Part shown: in pieces, positions 6,102-8,182 of the stretch | How positions within the stretch are numbered: the first letter of the stretch is position 1 | How the letters are laid out: every line of letters starts with the position of its first letter | NCBI GenBank assembly: GCA_021812265.1 | Contig: JAKAOI010000081.1 | Span: 1-8,182 of the forward strand | Length of the DNA stretch: 8,182 nt | Source: Chloroflexota bacterium | Lineage (GTDB): Bacteria; Chloroflexota; Ktedonobacteria; Ktedonobacterales; JACDGC01 | Direction: 5' to 3' | Notes under the pieces: model-generated | Database searches by the model: none | Told to the model about the DNA's origin: nothing | The model's input: only the letters and a program-made list of their open reading frames with translations | Translations under genes and position numbers: made by a program

Positions 6102-6151
6102 AATAAATATACCGCCAGACGCTTTATAACAGCTTTGACGGTATGTTTATT
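6102..6151. terminator. Bidirectional terminator-like hairpin between convergent transcripts
   Basis: A 13-bp stem with one G-T pair joins 6102-6114 to 6139-6151, with a core of ATACCG (6109-6114) and CGGTAT (6139-6144). The outer part is A-rich on the left and T-rich on the right, so each strand reads GC core then U-rich sequence. It could end the structured RNA from the left and the DUF4126 transcript from the right, whose stop is 42 bases away. Confidence 0.42.
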
Positions 6152-6192
6152 TATAACAAATGCGTGGGTTGTGAGGCAATTTTTTTGCAACG

Positions 6193-6837
6193 CTAAACGG
6201 TTGCGATAGTTGGCGCGCCGGGATTATTGCGATTACGTCGTCGTTTAATAATAATTTGAATGCCGCGCACAACGAAAAAGATGGCGACTACTATTAAAAT
6301 TCCTGCGACAAATGGCGCCAAAACCGTAAGTAAGATCATAATAAATGTTCCGATATCTTCAAGCAAACTGATGAACGGATTTGCGATACCGGCTGTAGTA
6401 ACTGTGCTGGCTGGCCGCACTATCGCTGCTTTTGCCGTGTGAGTTGCCCCGGCAAGCATGGCGCCGATGACACCGGCAATAATGACACCCGCGGTTCCCT
6501 GTGCAGTAAGTGTATTGCTGGTGGATATAAATAATACAGCGCCGGAAACCGGACGAATGAATGTGTGCACAACATCATTGAGATGATCCATCACAGGTAT
6601 TTTATCAGCAGAAAATTCATACACCGTCATAATAGCAAAAAAGCCAATAACAACGGGATAGCCGATCCAGTCAAAGCCAGGGCGGAGTAGTATACGCAAT
6701 GAGGGGATATGTGAGACAATTCCCAGAGCGACCAGCGGAAGGTATGCGCGCACTCCGGCGGATAAACTAAGCCCCAATCCCGCTATCATCGCAATAATAT
6801 AGGGTGTGGTTAACCCTGTTGCGTTCAAAAAGTTCAC
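6193..6837 (-). CDS. DUF4126 family membrane protein
   Basis: The 214-residue product matches the DUF4126 pattern of small bacterial integral membrane proteins with no established function. It has a first membrane segment with GLGLSLSAGVRAYLPLVALG (about 20-39), a loop-helix region YEFSADKIPVMDHLNDVVHT (about 73-92), a HTAKAAIVRPASTVTTAGIA motif (about 133-152) and two further hydrophobic helices. A basic RRRNR cluster and short polar end follow. About five membrane segments are expected. The frame extends to an ATG at 6864, but a strong AGGAAGAG lies inside that extension at 6846-6853, about 8-10 bases before the GTG at 6837, so the GTG is chosen. It stands alone, leftward, 214 bases after the stop of the next gene. 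The 186-base gap at 6865-7050 holds a GC-alternating patch near 6865-6885 and CATACG-like repeats near 6958-6990, but no promoter I would defend. Confidence 0.9.
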   Translation of the reverse strand: MNFLNATGLTTPYIIAMIAGLGLSLSAGVRAYLPLVALGIVSHIPSLRILLRPGFDWIGYPVVIGFFAIMTVYEFSADKIPVMDHLNDVVHTFIRPVSGAVLFISTSNTLTAQGTAGVIIAGVIGAMLAGATHTAKAAIVRPASTVTTAGIANPFISLLEDIGTFIMILLTVLAPFVAGILIVVAIFFVVRGIQIIIKRRRNRNNPGAPTIATV

Positions 6838-6845
6838 GGTCTTTT

Positions 6846-6854
6846 CTCTTCCTT
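6846..6854 (-). promoter_or_regulatory. Shine-Dalgarno site deciding the GTG start of the DUF4126 gene
   Basis: Minus-strand AAGGAAGAG sits about 8-10 bases before GTG at 6837 and downstream of the ATG at 6864. It supports the shorter product. Confidence 0.6.
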
Positions 6855-7050
6855 TCAAAGCCATGCGCGCGCGCGGCGGCTATGTTATGCGCGGCGTATA
6901 TTTGCGATATGCGGCAAGTTTCTCTGCCGGATACGACAGAAATACAGTCCGCTGTACACATACGTATAAGTGCATACATTCATACGATACGATAAAAACC
7001 ATAATATATCTGTGAACTATGCCACAGTATTTCTTTGATATACGTTACAG

Positions 7051-7647
7051 TTATTGTTGGTTATCAAATTCTTGCTTGTTTGGTGTGTAAAACTCCGGTG
7101 GGGGAGGATATTGCTGTGGTTCCGGCGCTATAGCCACAAATGGCTGCGGAGACGGCTGTGGCTGTGTTTGCTGCGGCGGATTGTTGAAGTATATCGGCGT
7201 TTGCGGGACAGCGGGTTTATTTTTATCAGATTTATTTTTAGATTTTAGCGTATTGGCGGTTACCGCTGCTACGCCAACGGTCAGTCCGTATTCAATAGCT
7301 CCGGTTATTAAGCCGAGAAATAGAATGATTACAATCAACATCCCTTTAGATGTTGTGACGCCATATTGCTGTAATTCTGCAGTGAATTGCGGTGTTAGCG
7401 CAATAAACAATAATCCGGCAAGCTGCCCAATTGCGATAAAAAAGCCCAGCCAATTGGCGTTCACTAATGCAGTCGACATAGGATTTTCGGCGCCGGAGGA
7501 ATTTTTGGCAAATCGGCTGCCCATATAAAAGCCGCCGGCGATACTCAGCAAAATTCCGCCGATAACGCTGAGAAAACTGGTAACTAAAATTGAAACAAAT
7601 CCCATGATGAAGATCATATTCCAATTGATTCGTTTTGGTGTATTCAT
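7051..7647 (-). CDS. Three-helix membrane protein with Pro/Gln-rich tail, unknown function
   Basis: This 198-residue product has a short basic start, then hydrophobic segments at about 12-40 (Gly-rich, GGILLSIAGGFYMG), 66-85 and 102-131. A Lys-rich stretch at 134-144 is probably cytoplasmic. From 145 to 198 the tail is low complexity, rich in Pro, Gln, Tyr and Asn (for example QPQPSPQPF and QYPPPPEFYTP), ending in Gln-Gln. The third segment and the Lys-rich junction resemble those of the protein encoded upstream at 7886-8182, whose tail is also Pro/Gln/Tyr-rich, so the two are probably paralogues. No family name is recognised. Similar tails in other bacteria can mediate protein contacts or cell-surface association, which is only a possibility here. 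AAGGG is about 17 bases before the ATG, so the ribosome site is weak. Confidence 0.82.
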   Translation of the reverse strand: MNTPKRINWNMIFIMGFVSILVTSFLSVIGGILLSIAGGFYMGSRFAKNSSGAENPMSTALVNANWLGFFIAIGQLAGLLFIALTPQFTAELQQYGVTTSKGMLIVIILFLGLITGAIEYGLTVGVAAVTANTLKSKNKSDKNKPAVPQTPIYFNNPPQQTQPQPSPQPFVAIAPEPQQYPPPPEFYTPNKQEFDNQQ

Positions 7648-7737
7648 AATTCAGTAATGGACTACCCTTAAAAATTCACTTGATCGCCTCAAGAGACGCA
7701 ATTTCAGCGCCAGCGGCATGCTCATGATACATATCAA

Positions 7738-7856
7738 TATAATATATAATATCTAAACATGTTTGGCGGTATGTACGCCAGTGAATAGATATAGCGGCAG
7801 GATATTTTTTGCCGGCAAACATAAATCAGCCGCGCATTAAGTATGCGCGGCTTTTT
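7738..7856 (+). ncRNA. Possible short + strand RNA ending in an orphan terminator
   Basis: Two TATAAT boxes (7738-7743 and 7745-7750) precede about 100 bases that contain hairpin TGGCG/CGCCA near 7765-7782 and hairpin CGGCA/TGCCG near 7795-7814. A strong terminator follows at 7828-7856. No rightward protein gene precedes the terminator and both neighbours run leftward. The -35 regions are poor. The stretch would be an RNA of roughly 100 nt, antisense to the inter-gene region of the membrane-protein pair. Confidence 0.33.
7828..7856 (+). terminator. Strong intrinsic terminator hairpin facing right
   Basis: AGCCGCGCAT (7828-7837) pairs perfectly with ATGCGCGGCT (7843-7852) across the five-base loop TAAGT, and five T occupy 7852-7856. 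Read leftward, the hairpin is 34 bases past the stop of the 7886 gene but is followed only by GATTTATG, so it would be a poorer terminator in that direction. Confidence 0.6.
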
Positions 7857-7885
7857 CCCTCAAGATACATGCAGTTGTGCGCGTA

Positions 7886-8182
7886 TTATTGCTGCGGCGG
7901 CTGGGGTTCTTGGGGATTTTGCGGCATAGTAGATGATCCATATCCCGGTGGCTGTTGTGGATATATTGGCGGCTGTGGCGCTTGGCCGCTGCCGGGCATT
8001 TGGTTATATCCTTGCATCGGCTGATAGAATGACGCTTGGTTTGCAGCCGGCGCAACCTTTTGCTTTGCAATTAATCCGGTTATGGCTCCGGCGCCGGTGG
8101 CTAAGCCGATAGACAACACACCAAGTAAACATTGGATAAATGTGATACCAAAATATATGTAAAATGTAATATAAGCGCCGGA
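7886..8182 (-). CDS. Membrane protein with Pro/Gln/Tyr-rich tail, C-terminal part (5' end outside window)
   Basis: The reading frame is open to the window edge, giving 98 C-terminal residues and a TAA at 7886-7888. An internal ATG at 8119 is not the likely start, because the 21 residues before it are a continuous hydrophobic run (ITFYIYFGITFIQCLLG). They join VLSIGLATGAGAITGLIAKQK to form one or two membrane segments. The tail of about 55 residues is rich in Pro, Gln, Gly and Tyr (MQGYNQMPGSGQAPQPP and similar) and ends in PPQQ. The junction GLATGAGAITGLIAKQK resembles GLTVGVAAVTANTLKSK of the neighbouring downstream protein, and both end in Gln-Gln, so a tandem duplication is likely. Function unknown. 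Confidence 0.8.
   Translation of the reverse strand, partial: SGAYITFYIYFGITFIQCLLGVLSIGLATGAGAITGLIAKQKVAPAANQASFYQPMQGYNQMPGSGQAPQPPIYPQQPPGYGSSTMPQNPQEPQPPQQ

Noticed and set aside
5967..6209. An 80-codon + strand ORF and a 97-codon - strand ORF (5897-6190) crossing the same gap
   Set aside because: Both run through the perfectly paired stems of the structured element, have no convincing ribosome site, and their compositions change abruptly at the element borders. The open frames are best explained by the GC-rich RNA fold.
6958..6998. CATACG-like short repeats as a binding-site array
   Set aside because: The units are irregular in sequence and spacing and the stretch is simple AT-rich sequence.
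7008..7030. A hairpin ATCTGTG/CACAG-AT after the 7051 gene as leftward terminator
   Set aside because: The stem is short and bulged, and the T-run on the minus strand begins about ten bases past it.

Overview
This is bacterial chromosomal DNA of moderate GC content, organised as short operons of core genes with an accessory membrane-protein region to the right. No phage, transposase, CRISPR, rRNA or tRNA signal was seen. Taxonomy is inferred from protein wording only. The UvrA C-terminus, the Dcd of the dCTP deaminase/dUTPase type, the prmA-rsmE pair, a DUF4126 protein and short membrane proteins with Pro/Gln/Tyr-rich tails together suggest Chloroflexota or a relative. That assignment is tentative.

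Left part (1-4300). The 3' end of uvrA runs rightward to 816 and has an in-frame TAG at 7-9. It converges on a leftward cluster that reads, in transcription order, as an alpha/beta hydrolase with an N-terminal membrane anchor (4300-3323), prmA (3336-2353), rsmE (2356-1556) and dcd (1486-890). The first three overlap end to start, so they are probably one translationally coupled unit behind a sigma70-like promoter at 4331-4358. PrmA and RsmE both methylate the translation machinery (protein L11 and 16S rRNA). Dcd supplies dUMP for thymidylate synthesis. The partner role of the hydrolase is unknown.

Middle part (4301-6192). A 535-base gap separates the hydrolase from a rightward six-helix membrane protein (4836-5900). 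It holds two outward-facing promoters, a 17-base direct repeat with one mismatch at both promoters, a possible short RNA or leader hairpin pair, and three small ORFs of uncertain status. Downstream of the membrane gene, before a convergent DUF4126 gene, lies a striking GC-rich multi-helix element (5969-6096). It is closed by a perfect 10-bp stem, preceded by a perfect TATAAT at the right distance, and followed by a long hairpin. It is the best candidate here for an undescribed structured RNA.

Right part (6193-8182). All three protein genes run leftward: DUF4126, then two related small membrane proteins with Pro/Gln-rich tails. The second of these is cut by the window edge. Between the two lies a 10-bp GC hairpin with a T-tract that faces rightward and has no rightward gene before it, which suggests a short + strand RNA.
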